A stretch of DNA of 64,000 bases. Source: JACDAN01 sp963847235. GTDB taxonomy: Bacteria; Actinomycetota; Thermoleophilia; Gaiellales; Gaiellaceae. Under the pieces are notes generated by a model. That model saw nothing but the letters and a program-made list of their open reading frames with translations, was not told the origin of the DNA and made no database searches. Each line of letters opens with the position of its first letter. Position 1 is the stretch's first letter. Both the position numbers and the translations under genes were made by a program. Shown here piece after piece: positions 1-6,627 of this stretch. Location of the stretch: the NCBI GenBank assembly GCA_963847235.1, contig CAWJYU010000014.1:186001-250000 (forward strand), written 5' to 3'.

Positions 1-2
1 CG

Positions 3-209
3 CTCGTCCCGGAGCCGGAGAACGAGCACGATCCGAACGCCGTCGGAATCTGGAACGAGGAGCGGACGCTCCAGGTCGGCTACGTGCCGCGCGAGGTGGC
101 GCCGGAGCTTCGCGGCGACGAGCAGGCCGTGTCGCTCTGGCGCGTCGAGGCCGGTCTCCGCGTGCTGATCGCGCCGGCCGACGCGTGGATCGCGACGCCA
201 CGCTCGTGA
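3..209 (+). CDS. HIRAN domain protein, C-terminal fragment
   Basis: The 5' end is cut off by the window edge. The 68 visible residues hold the core of a HIRAN domain: Glu-Pro-Glu-Asn, then an Asp-Pro-Asn-Ala-Val turn, and about 13 residues later Gly-Tyr-Val-Pro-Arg-Glu. HIRAN domains bind DNA 3' ends or stalled forks in SNF2 helicases such as HLTF, but in bacteria they often occur as small stand-alone proteins. Since the domain runs nearly to the stop, this is either such a small protein or the C-terminal end of a larger one. The stop codon overlaps the GTG start of the next gene (GTGA at 206-209), so the two are probably co-translated. Confidence 0.7.
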   Translation, partial: LVPEPENEHDPNAVGIWNEERTLQVGYVPREVAPELRGDEQAVSLWRVEAGLRVLIAPADAWIATPRS

Positions 210-652
210 AGCTCACGATCCGCCCGGCCACCCCGGAGATGTTCGCCGACCTCCGAACCTGGCGGTACGAGCCTCCGTACGACTTCTACGACGGCGATGC
301 AGAGCCGGTGCGCAATCCGGAGCGGTGGTACGAGGCGCTCGACGAGGCCGGCGCGCTTGTCGGCAACTTCTACTTCGAGGAGAAAGGCGACGCGGTCGAG
401 ATCGGCCTCGGCCTCCGTCCGGAACTGACAGGCCGCGGGCTCGGGCTCGAGTTCCTGCGGGCCGGCATCGAGTACGTCAGGGCGCGATTCGACGCCGAGC
501 GCGTCATCCTCAACGTCGCAGCGTTCAACGAGCGGGCGATCAAGGTCTACGAGCGAGCGGGGTTCCGCGAGACCGGGCGCCACACCCGGCAGTTCGACCG
601 GTGGGGAGACGTCGAGTTCGTCGAGATGGAGCAGGCCGCCGAGCGCGGGTAG
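206..652 (+). CDS. GNAT family N-acetyltransferase
   Basis: A 148-residue single-domain GNAT enzyme, which would move an acetyl group from acetyl-CoA to an amine. Beta-1 is the LTIRPAT segment at the start. The acetyl-CoA loop (motif A) is around RPELTGRGLG, and the C-terminal motif B is NVAAFNERAIKVYERAGF, followed by a phenylalanine-rich last strand typical of the RimI/RimJ-like group. A start at GTG 185 is possible, but GTG 206 is preferred because it begins right at beta-1 and overlaps the upstream stop as GTGA. Substrate cannot be told from sequence. The next gene begins 12 bases downstream, so they may share a transcript. Confidence 0.85.
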   Translation: MKLTIRPATPEMFADLRTWRYEPPYDFYDGDAEPVRNPERWYEALDEAGALVGNFYFEEKGDAVEIGLGLRPELTGRGLGLEFLRAGIEYVRARFDAERVILNVAAFNERAIKVYERAGFRETGRHTRQFDRWGDVEFVEMEQAAERG

Positions 653-664
653 GTTTCGCCGGCC

Positions 665-1762
665 ATGGCCTACGAGTTCAAGCTGCCGGATCTCGGCGAG
701 GGACTGACCGAGGGGGAGATCGCGCGCTGGCTCGTCGAGGAGGGCCAGGAGATCGCCGAGGACGACCCGCTCGTCGAGGTCCAGACCGACAAGACGACCG
801 TGGAGATCCCGTCGCCGGCCGCGGGGAAGGTCGCGAGCATCCTGGTCGAGGAAGGCAAGGTCGTCCCAGTCGGGACCGTGCTCGTCGTGATCGGCGAGGA
901 CCGAGCGGCGCCTGCGGCCGAGGAGCAGCCGCGGGCGGAACCGGCGCCTGCGCAGGAGGCAGCACCGAGGACGCCGACGCCCTCGAATCCGTCGCGAGTC
1001 CGCGCGACTCCGTTGATCCGGAAGATCGCGCAGGAGCTCGGCGTCGACCTCGCGGAGGTCGACAGCACCGGGCCGCAGGGACAGATCACCGAGGAGGACG
1101 TGCGGCGCGCCGCCTCGGGCCCGTCGGAAGGTCGGCGTGAGCCGCTGCGCGGCGTCCGCAGGCTGATCGCAGAGCACATGGCGCGCGCCCACCAAGAGGT
1201 GGCCCCGGTGACCTGGGTCGAGGAGTGCGACTTCGGAGCCGTCGACCTGAAGCTCCTGGTCCCGACCGTCCTGAAGGCGACGGCCGAGGCGCTGCAGGAG
1301 TTCCCCGAGCTCAACGCACGGCTCGAGGGCGACGAGATCGTCTACCTCGACCGCTACGACCTCGGGCTGGCCGTCCAGACCGATCAGGGGCTCGTCGTGC
1401 CGGTTGTCCGTGGCGTCGACTCCAGGTCGATCGAGGAGCTCGACGTCGAGGTACGCCGCCTCGCCGACGCTGCCCGTGCCGGCTCGCTCACCGCCGAGGA
1501 GCTCCGCGGCTCCACCTTCACCGTCACGAGCGCGGGAAAGCTCGCCGGCCTGTTCCAGACTCCGATCGTGAACCACCCCGAGGTCGCGATCCTCAGCCTC
1601 GGACGGATCGCCGACCGGCCGGTCGTCCGGGACGGCGAGATCGTCGTGCGGCCGGTCGGCTACGTGGCGCTGACGTTCGACCACCGCGTCGTCGACGGCG
1701 CCCGGGCGGCGGAGTTCGGACTTGCCGTCCTCCGCCGCCTCGAGCAGCCTGCCGCGACTTAG
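665..1762 (+). CDS. 2-oxo acid dehydrogenase E2 acyltransferase (lipoyl protein)
   Basis: E2 core of a pyruvate or branched-chain 2-oxoacid dehydrogenase, 365 residues. Order of domains: one N-terminal lipoyl domain (about 1-79) with the lipoylated lysine in TDKTT (Lys43); an Ala/Pro/Glu-rich linker (about 84-108); an E3-binding domain (about 110-146, with ATPLIRKIAQELGVDL); and the catalytic acyltransferase domain (about 158-365) with the HRVVDG motif at 340-345 carrying the active-site His and Asp. It is shorter than proteobacterial E2s, which often have two or three lipoyl domains. No E1 or E3 gene is seen next to it here. Acyl specificity is not decided by these motifs. Its stop codon abuts that of the converging CHRD gene. 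Confidence 0.9.
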   Translation: MAYEFKLPDLGEGLTEGEIARWLVEEGQEIAEDDPLVEVQTDKTTVEIPSPAAGKVASILVEEGKVVPVGTVLVVIGEDRAAPAAEEQPRAEPAPAQEAAPRTPTPSNPSRVRATPLIRKIAQELGVDLAEVDSTGPQGQITEEDVRRAASGPSEGRREPLRGVRRLIAEHMARAHQEVAPVTWVEECDFGAVDLKLLVPTVLKATAEALQEFPELNARLEGDEIVYLDRYDLGLAVQTDQGLVVPVVRGVDSRSIEELDVEVRRLADAARAGSLTAEELRGSTFTVTSAGKLAGLFQTPIVNHPEVAILSLGRIADRPVVRDGEIVVRPVGYVALTFDHRVVDGARAAEFGLAVLRRLEQPAAT

Positions 1763-2296
1763 TTAGTCGTCGTCGTCGTCACCGCGGATCTGACCGCGGA
1801 TCTCACCGCCGGGTGCACGCGGGGAGGTATGGACGTTGGCGTACGTCTCGCCCTTCCGCATTGCGCGCAGCAGGTCGGCGAAGTTGCCCGGCCTCGACAC
1901 CCTGGCCGTGCAGGGCAGTGATGTCAGCCGCTTCGATCGTGCCGTTGACCGTGGCCGTGGGACCGGCCGGACACGCAGGCTGCGTCGTGCCGCCACAGAG
2001 CCAGGCGCTGATCCCGCCGCTCTCGTGACGAGAGCCGATGTGGATGTGGGCCTGGACGACGTTCGTGCCCTCCAGGTTCCTGTACTTCAGCCTGAAGCTG
2101 ATCTGTGTCGCGCTCTCGACCTCGGCCTTGAACGAGCCCGTGCCGGTCGTGACCTGCGACGGATCCTCCTCCCACCCGTTGAGCTGGCGGAGAAGTCCTT
2201 GTCGCCTTTGCCGTGGCCTCGGTCGGCGAAGGCAACCGCGGAAACGGCGAGCACGCCAACGACGACGGCGAGCCCGAGGAGTACAACCTTCCTCAT
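1763..2296 (-). pseudogene. CHRD domain secreted protein, frameshifted (paralog of the next gene)
   Basis: Reading right to left, frame one gives a signal peptide (MRKVVLLGLAVVVGVLAVSA) and a short charged segment. Near 2190 the homology moves to a second frame (LNGWEEDPSQVTTGTGSF, then QAHIHIGSRHESGGISAWLC). Near 1888 it moves to a third frame that ends with NFADLLRAMRKGETYANVHT, GGEIRGQI and a run of five Asp. Joined, these give a full CHRD protein of about 175 residues, matching the intact paralog at 2430-3056 motif by motif. CHRD domains are found in chordin and in many secreted bacterial proteins of unknown role. Either two one-base sequencing errors or real inactivation explains the shifts. 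Confidence 0.75.
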
Positions 2297-2315
2297 CTCC
2301 CCTCCTTGGTCGGTT
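2283..2315 (-). promoter_or_regulatory. Leader/ribosome binding site shared with CHRD paralog
   Basis: These 33 bases span the start codon of the first CHRD gene and its Shine-Dalgarno site (AAGGAGG). They are identical to 3043-3075 in front of the second CHRD gene, while the flanking bases upstream differ. The sharp identity suggests a recent duplication or selection on the translation start. Confidence 0.7.
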
Positions 2316-2374
2316 CAACAAGCCTACGACAGATCACGTTAATCAGATCGGTCGTAGAGGTGCGCCGAAGGGTC

Positions 2375-2402
2375 ATGGGGACAGGACTAATCCTGCCCCC
2401 AT
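2375..2402. terminator. Hairpin between the CHRD genes
   Basis: Inverted repeat with 12-base arms (ATGGGGACAGGA and TCCTGCCCCCAT, one mismatch) around the loop CTAA. It lies 28 bases past the stop codon of the CHRD gene at 2430-3056, where a terminator would be expected. There is no T-run on either side, so it may instead be a dispersed palindromic repeat. Confidence 0.5.
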
Positions 2403-2429
2403 CAACCCGTGGTGCCTGCCGCGACCTAC

Positions 2430-3056
2430 CTAGTCGTCGTCACCGTCGTCGGCGAACGGTGGCGGGCCTGTGTACTCCCTCTGATCCCGGTCGTTGATCT
2501 GACCGCGGATCTCGCCGCCCGGGAAGCGGTTCGAGTGGACGTTCGCGTACGTGTGGCCAACCTTGACGGCCGCCTTGAACTCCTCCCAGGCTCCGGCTTC
2601 GATCCCGCGATCCCCAGCAACCGGGTCGCCCTGGATGTCACCGGCGATGATCGTGCCTCGCACCGTTCCTCCGGTGTTCGGAGGACAGACCGGCAACGGC
2701 GGTGTCCCACCCGGCTGCCGCGCCGGAGGACCGGGCGGCGTCGGTGCGGCGGCGGGGTCGCCGTCACACAGCCACACTTCGATCGGCCCGTTGGTCGAGC
2801 GTTGAGCGAAGTGGATGTGCGCCTGCGTGACCGGTGTCTCGACATCGCGGTAGCTCAAGACGTAGTCGGCCGTCATGTCCTTGTTGAACTTGATGAAGAA
2901 GCTGCCGATGCCGGTCGTCGAGACCGACGTGACTTCCTGGTACCCGTTCATCCGGGCGCCGTTGTGGCCGCTTCCGTCGTCGTCGTGCGCTGTCGCCACG
3001 GCACCGACCCCCAGAACGCCGAGCGCGACAAACACGAGGATGACAACCTTCCTCAT
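2430..3056 (-). CDS. CHRD domain secreted protein
   Basis: A 208-residue secreted protein of unknown function. It starts with a signal peptide (MRKVVILVFVALGVLGVGAV), followed by an Asp-rich stretch. The CHRD core runs from about residue 36 to 185: MNGYQEVTSVSTTGIGSF, QAHIHF, IEVWLC, then the hallmark ANVHSNRFPGGEIRGQI. A Pro-rich loop with two Cys sits in the middle, and the C-terminus is acidic (FADDGDDD). Such domains often sit in exported proteins with His residues that could bind metal, but no role is established here. It is a tandem paralog of the frameshifted gene on its left and shares an identical 33-base start region with it. Confidence 0.85.
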   Translation of the reverse strand: MRKVVILVFVALGVLGVGAVATAHDDDGSGHNGARMNGYQEVTSVSTTGIGSFFIKFNKDMTADYVLSYRDVETPVTQAHIHFAQRSTNGPIEVWLCDGDPAAAPTPPGPPARQPGGTPPLPVCPPNTGGTVRGTIIAGDIQGDPVAGDRGIEAGAWEEFKAAVKVGHTYANVHSNRFPGGEIRGQINDRDQREYTGPPPFADDGDDD

Positions 3057-3075
3057 CTCCCCTCCTTGGTCGGTT
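3043..3075 (-). promoter_or_regulatory. Leader/ribosome binding site, second copy
   Basis: Second copy of the 33-base element at 2283-2315, including AAGGAGG and the ATG start of the intact CHRD gene. On the minus strand a TTGACC hexamer (3102-3097) lies just upstream, but no good -10 box is seen at normal spacing, so a promoter is not claimed. The stretch from 3076 to 3226 holds no gene; a weak 7-bp hairpin is at 3138-3160. Confidence 0.6.
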
Positions 3076-3226
3076 GGTGGGAGGTACGAAAGGTGCGGTC
3101 AATCGGTTCGCGCAAACCCTTCTAGAGAGGCGCGGAACGGCTCCCTGCGGCTAGGAGCCGCCCCGCATATGAGGTTTCCCCCCGTTCCCCGGCGGCCGAA
3201 ACCTCCATGCGTAGACTGGCCGCCAG

Positions 3227-3643
3227 ATGGCCGACGTCTACTGGATCGGAGTGTTCCTGGGCCTTGGGGTCGGCATCGGGATCCTACTCGCCGGTCTGCT
3301 CGGCGGCACCAGGGCCGGCCTGCTCGCCGCGATCGCGCTTGCCGCCGTCGCGGGGTTCGCACTGGGGATCTGGCTCGGCGACGAGCCCGAAGCGGCGGCC
3401 GGCGCGCTCGGCGGCATCTTCGGCGCCGCCTCAGCAGGGGAAATCGTGCGCGGCGCGCTCAGGCGCGGCGGCGCTCGCCTGGGAACCGCGCTGCTGGTCG
3501 CCGGTGTGGCCGTGGCGATCGGCGCGCTCGCGTTCGTACCGCTTGTGGGCTATCTCGAGTTCCTCGGCCTGCCCTTCCTTGCCGTTCGGCTGCGTCGGCG
3601 CCAGCCAGAGCGCTACGCCGGCCTGCGCACGCTGGCCGACTGA
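3227..3643 (+). CDS. Small integral membrane protein, unknown function
   Basis: 138 residues, not recognised as a named family. It has four or five hydrophobic Gly/Ala-rich segments: about 6-26, 30-50, 60-72, 83-103 and 105-120, ending in a basic tail (RLRRRQPERYAG). Several GxxxG-like patterns suggest tightly packed helices. The stop overlaps the ATG of the phosphodiesterase gene (TGATG at 3641-3645), so the pair is translationally coupled and may act together at the membrane. No function is assigned. Confidence 0.7.
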   Translation: MADVYWIGVFLGLGVGIGILLAGLLGGTRAGLLAAIALAAVAGFALGIWLGDEPEAAAGALGGIFGAASAGEIVRGALRRGGARLGTALLVAGVAVAIGALAFVPLVGYLEFLGLPFLAVRLRRRQPERYAGLRTLAD

Positions 3644-4935
3644 TGCCCCGCAAGCTGATCCTCGTCGTCATCGACGGGCTCACGCCGGAGGTCTTCGAGC
3701 AGGCGGTCGAGCGGCGCTCCGCACCGACGCTCGCCTCGCTCCACGACGCGGGCAGGTACGGCCGGGCGGTGTCGACCTTCCCCTCTCTGACTCCGGTCTG
3801 CATGGCGACGCTTGCGACCGGCGCGCACCCCGATGTCCACGAGATCCCGCATCTCGTCTGGTACCACCGGGGGGAGGCGCGGCTGGTCGAGTACGGCTCG
3901 TCCTTCGGCGCGATGCGCGCGGCCGGGACACGTCGCGCGATCCGCGACGCGATCGTCGAGATGAACGCCCACCATCTCTCGCGCGAGGCGGCGACCGTGT
4001 TCGAGTCGCTCGAGGATGGGGGCCTGACGGCGGCGGCCGTGAACACCCCGTGCTACCGGGGCCGGACGCGCCACGTTCCGACGGTGCCAGGGCTCGTGCG
4101 CCCCGTGGACGGGCCGCGACGGTTCTTCTATTTCAGCCTCTTCGAGTCGGACGTCACCGGCGCGCCGCTTGCGATCCGCACGCGCACGGGTGGGTCGATC
4201 GACGCGTACGCCGCAGCGGTCGGCCGGTGGCTCGTGACGCGCGACGGCTTCGACTTCCTCTTCTATTACCTGCCCGACTACGACTACGCCTCGCATGCGC
4301 TCGGCCCCGGTGGCGCCGAGGAAGCGCTGGGGCGCAGCGACCAGGCGGTCGGCGCCCTGGTGGAGGCGGCCGGCGGCCTGGACGAGTTCCTCGAGCGGTA
4401 CGCCGTCGTCGTGTGCTCGGACCACGGCCAGACCCACGTCGACCGGGCCGTCCGCCTCCAGGAGTCGCTCTCGGACATCCCCGGCACGCTCGTCACGGCC
4501 TCGAACCGGGCCGGCATGGTGTACGTCTCGGGCGATGCCGAGGCGAGGACCGTCGCCGAGCGGCTGGCCCGCACGGACGGCGTCGACGTCGCAATCTTCG
4601 CGGAGGACGGCGAGGCCATGGCGCTGCGGGACGGCGGCGAGCTCCGGCTCGACGCGTCGGCCGACGGCTGGCAGGGTCGCGCGCTTCGGGCACTCAGGAA
4701 CCCGAACGCCGGCGACGTGCTCGTTTCTGCGTCCGAAGGCGTCGAGTTCGCCGACCTCGGGGGCCGCCACCACGCCGGCGGAGGATCGCACGGATCGCTC
4801 CTCGAGGGCGACTCACTGGTTCCGATGCTCGCCGTCGGCGCCGGGGAGCCGCCGCCCGGCGACATCGCCGGCGTCGCGCCGTTCGTCCTGCGCCACTTCG
4901 GGATACAAGCTCCCGCGTATGCCCGCGCCGCCTGA
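3643..4935 (+). CDS. Alkaline phosphatase superfamily protein (nucleotide pyrophosphatase/phosphodiesterase type)
   Basis: 430 residues of the type I phosphodiesterase/nucleotide pyrophosphatase family, metal-dependent hydrolases of phosphate esters. The first metal Asp is in LVVIDGLTPEVF (residues 6-17). The catalytic Ser/Thr region is STFPSLTPVCMATLATGAHP. A second metal site is DYDYASHALGP, a third is VVCSDHGQTHVD, and a late His is in GGRHHAGGGSHG. No signal peptide is seen, so it probably acts in the cytoplasm. The ATG overlaps the stop of the membrane protein upstream, and its 3' end overlaps pcm by 17 bases. The true substrate (nucleotide, lipid or phosphonate) cannot be named. Confidence 0.85.
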   Translation: MPRKLILVVIDGLTPEVFEQAVERRSAPTLASLHDAGRYGRAVSTFPSLTPVCMATLATGAHPDVHEIPHLVWYHRGEARLVEYGSSFGAMRAAGTRRAIRDAIVEMNAHHLSREAATVFESLEDGGLTAAAVNTPCYRGRTRHVPTVPGLVRPVDGPRRFFYFSLFESDVTGAPLAIRTRTGGSIDAYAAAVGRWLVTRDGFDFLFYYLPDYDYASHALGPGGAEEALGRSDQAVGALVEAAGGLDEFLERYAVVVCSDHGQTHVDRAVRLQESLSDIPGTLVTASNRAGMVYVSGDAEARTVAERLARTDGVDVAIFAEDGEAMALRDGGELRLDASADGWQGRALRALRNPNAGDVLVSASEGVEFADLGGRHHAGGGSHGSLLEGDSLVPMLAVGAGEPPPGDIAGVAPFVLRHFGIQAPAYARAA

Positions 4936-5572
4936 AGCCGAAGCCCGTCTCCGCCGGATGGTCGACGAGCAGCTGCGCGGCCGCGACATCGCGGACGCCC
5001 GGGTGCTCGAGGCGATGGAGCACGTCCCGCGCGAGGCCTTCGTCCCGGACGACCTCCGCCGCCGCGCCTACGACGATGTGGCGCTCCCGATCGGCTCTGG
5101 CCAGACGATCTCGCAGCCGTACATGGTCGCCAGGATCCTGGAAGAGCTCGGCCTCGACGGCGACGAGCACGCTCTCGATGTCGGCACCGGCTCCGGCTAC
5201 CAGGCCGCCGTGCTCGCGCAGCTCGCGAAGGATGTGCACTCAATCGAGCGGATTCCGGAGCTCGCCGAGCAGGCGCGGAAGAACCTCGAGGCGGCGGGCA
5301 TCGACGACGTCAGTGTCCATATCGGCGACGGATCGCGCGGCCTGCCCGAGCACGCTCCGTACGACGCCATCGCGGTGGCCGCGGCCGCGCCCGGCTTTCC
5401 GAACGCGCTCTACGAGCAGCTCAAGGTCGGCGGCCGGCTTGTCGTCCCGGTCGGAGGACGCCGCGGCCAGCGGCTCGAGGTGATCGTGCGGAGCCCCGAG
5501 GGACCGGCGGTCATCCGGTCGGTCCCGTGCCGCTTCGTCCCGCTCGTGGGCGAGGAGGGGTTCGAGGGGTGA
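4919..5572 (+). CDS. pcm: Protein-L-isoaspartate O-methyltransferase
   Basis: 217 residues, normal length for PIMT. It methylates isoaspartyl residues in damaged proteins with S-adenosylmethionine, starting their repair. Visible family marks: VPREAFVP (about 37-44), the GQTISQPYMVA motif (61-71) that forms the substrate pocket, the SAM motif I LDVGTGSGYQAAVLA (86-100), and the acidic ribose-binding Glu in SIERIPELAEQAR. The ATG at 4919 gives the standard N-terminus; the longer open frame upstream is only the phosphodiesterase gene read out of frame. Its stop overlaps the acylphosphatase start as GTGA. Confidence 0.92.
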   Translation: MPAPPEAEARLRRMVDEQLRGRDIADARVLEAMEHVPREAFVPDDLRRRAYDDVALPIGSGQTISQPYMVARILEELGLDGDEHALDVGTGSGYQAAVLAQLAKDVHSIERIPELAEQARKNLEAAGIDDVSVHIGDGSRGLPEHAPYDAIAVAAAAPGFPNALYEQLKVGGRLVVPVGGRRGQRLEVIVRSPEGPAVIRSVPCRFVPLVGEEGFEG

Positions 5573-5841
5573 GCGACGCCCGCGCCCGGGTCGTGATCCG
5601 CGGCCGGGTGCAGGGAGTCTTCTTCCGCGCCGAGACGAGGGACCGTGCCCGGTCGCTCGATCTCGCCGGGTGGGTCCGCAACAACCCGGACGGAACCGTG
5701 GAAGCTGTGTTCGAGGGCGACCGTAACCGGGTCGACTCGATGCTCGACTGGTGCCGCCGCGGGCCGTCGCTGGCCCACGTCGACGATGTCGAGGTCGAGT
5801 GGACGGAACCGCGGGACGAGCACGGGTTCGCGACGCGCTGA
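5569..5841 (+). CDS. acyP: Acylphosphatase
   Basis: 90 residues, the classic length. It hydrolyses carboxyl-phosphate bonds such as acetyl phosphate. Both catalytic residues are visible: Arg20 in GRVQGVFFR and Asn in GWVRNNPDGTVE (about 38). The GTG at 5569 is chosen because it gives the family length and overlaps the pcm stop (GTGA). A longer start at 5527 would only add translated pcm sequence. A coupled pcm-acyP pair hints at shared control of housekeeping repair functions, but no direct link between the two reactions is known. Confidence 0.92.
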   Translation: MSDARARVVIRGRVQGVFFRAETRDRARSLDLAGWVRNNPDGTVEAVFEGDRNRVDSMLDWCRRGPSLAHVDDVEVEWTEPRDEHGFATR

Positions 5842-5860
5842 AGCGGGAACGACTGCTTCG

Positions 5861-6133
5861 ATGGAAGAGCTGCTGCAACGGCCGGTGACCCTGCACGGGG
5901 TCCGGATCGGACACGTCCTCGACGTGATCCTCGAGGCAACCGAGGGGCAGCCGATGGGGCTCGAGGTTCGCTGCCTGGACGGCCGCCATCGCTTTCTGCC
6001 AATGGCCGCGGCATCTCCAGCCGGCGGCGAGGTCGTCATCGACTCCCCGTTCGCGCTGCTCGACACCGAGGAGCTCGAGTTCTACCGCGCGCGCGGCGTC
6101 TCGCTTCGCCGGGGCCGCGAATCGGCCGCTTAG
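5861..6133 (+). CDS. PRC-barrel-like small protein
   Basis: 90 residues starting at ATG 5861, 19 bases after acyP. The pattern matches a PRC-barrel: VRIGHVLDVILEATEGQPMG, then LEVRCLDGRHRFLPMAAA, and a late beta strand VVIDSPFALL followed by a short helix. PRC-barrels occur in RimM and in the photosynthetic reaction centre H subunit and often bind RNA or protein, but stand-alone copies in actinobacteria have no firm function. The preceding open reading frame is longer, but its N-terminal part is acyP read in another frame. Confidence 0.65.
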   Translation: MEELLQRPVTLHGVRIGHVLDVILEATEGQPMGLEVRCLDGRHRFLPMAAASPAGGEVVIDSPFALLDTEELEFYRARGVSLRRGRESAA

Positions 6134-6150
6134 CTACTCTCGCGCCGGCC

Positions 6151-6600
6151 GTGTCACGTTCGTTCTCCTCGACGCTTGCAGTCGCCGGTGGCCGCGCCGG
6201 GGCCGCGCTGCGCCGGCCGCACAATTGGGTGCAGCTCGCGAAGTTCTGCACGGTCGGTGCCACCGGGTACGTGGTCAACCTCGCGGTGTTCTCGACGCTC
6301 GTGCTCTGGGCCGACTGGCATCACCTCCCCGCAGCGACCGCCTCGTTCCTCGTCGCCGTGACGAACAACTACACGTGGAACCGGCTCTGGACGTTCCGCG
6401 GCCAGCGCGGGCATGTCGCGTACCAGGGGATCCGGTTCCTGATCGTCGCCGTCTGCGCGCTGGGCGCGAACCTGCTGATCCTGGAGACGCTGATCGCGCT
6501 CGGGCTGGACAAGATCCCGGCGCAGGCGATCGCGATCATCCTCGTCACGCCGCTGAACTTCGTCGGCAACAAGCTCTGGAGTTTTCGGAGAAAGTCCTAG
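6151..6600 (+). CDS. GtrA family membrane protein
   Basis: 149 residues with four transmembrane helices (about 28-48, 57-77, 90-110, 121-140). GtrA proteins are thought to flip or hand over polyprenyl-linked glucose across the membrane during glycosylation of surface polymers. Family marks are FCTVGATGYVVNLAVF at the first helix, NNYTWNRLWTFR after the second, and NFVGNKLWSFRRK at the C-terminus. Start is GTG 6151. A perfect hairpin covers the stop codon. The next two genes code for polytopic glycosyltransferase-like proteins, which fits a shared role in decorating the cell envelope. Confidence 0.88.
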   Translation: MSRSFSSTLAVAGGRAGAALRRPHNWVQLAKFCTVGATGYVVNLAVFSTLVLWADWHHLPAATASFLVAVTNNYTWNRLWTFRGQRGHVAYQGIRFLIVAVCALGANLLILETLIALGLDKIPAQAIAIILVTPLNFVGNKLWSFRRKS

Positions 6601-6614
6601 CGGACTTTCTCCGA
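6585..6614 (+). terminator. Perfect 13-bp hairpin over the gtrA stop codon
   Basis: Arms TCGGAGAAAGTCC (6585-6597) and GGACTTTCTCCGA (6602-6614) pair perfectly around the loop TAGC, which carries the TAG stop. There is no U-run, so it may be a Rho-type or attenuator-like structure rather than a simple intrinsic terminator. The next gene starts 13 bases after the hairpin. Confidence 0.55.
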
Positions 6615-6627
6615 GGAATGAGGCTGC

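Noticed and set aside
80..1684. Minus-strand open frame of 534 codons over the E2 gene
   Set aside because: Composition is Leu/Arg/Asp-rich with no domain, and the + strand has clear lipoyl and acyltransferase motifs.
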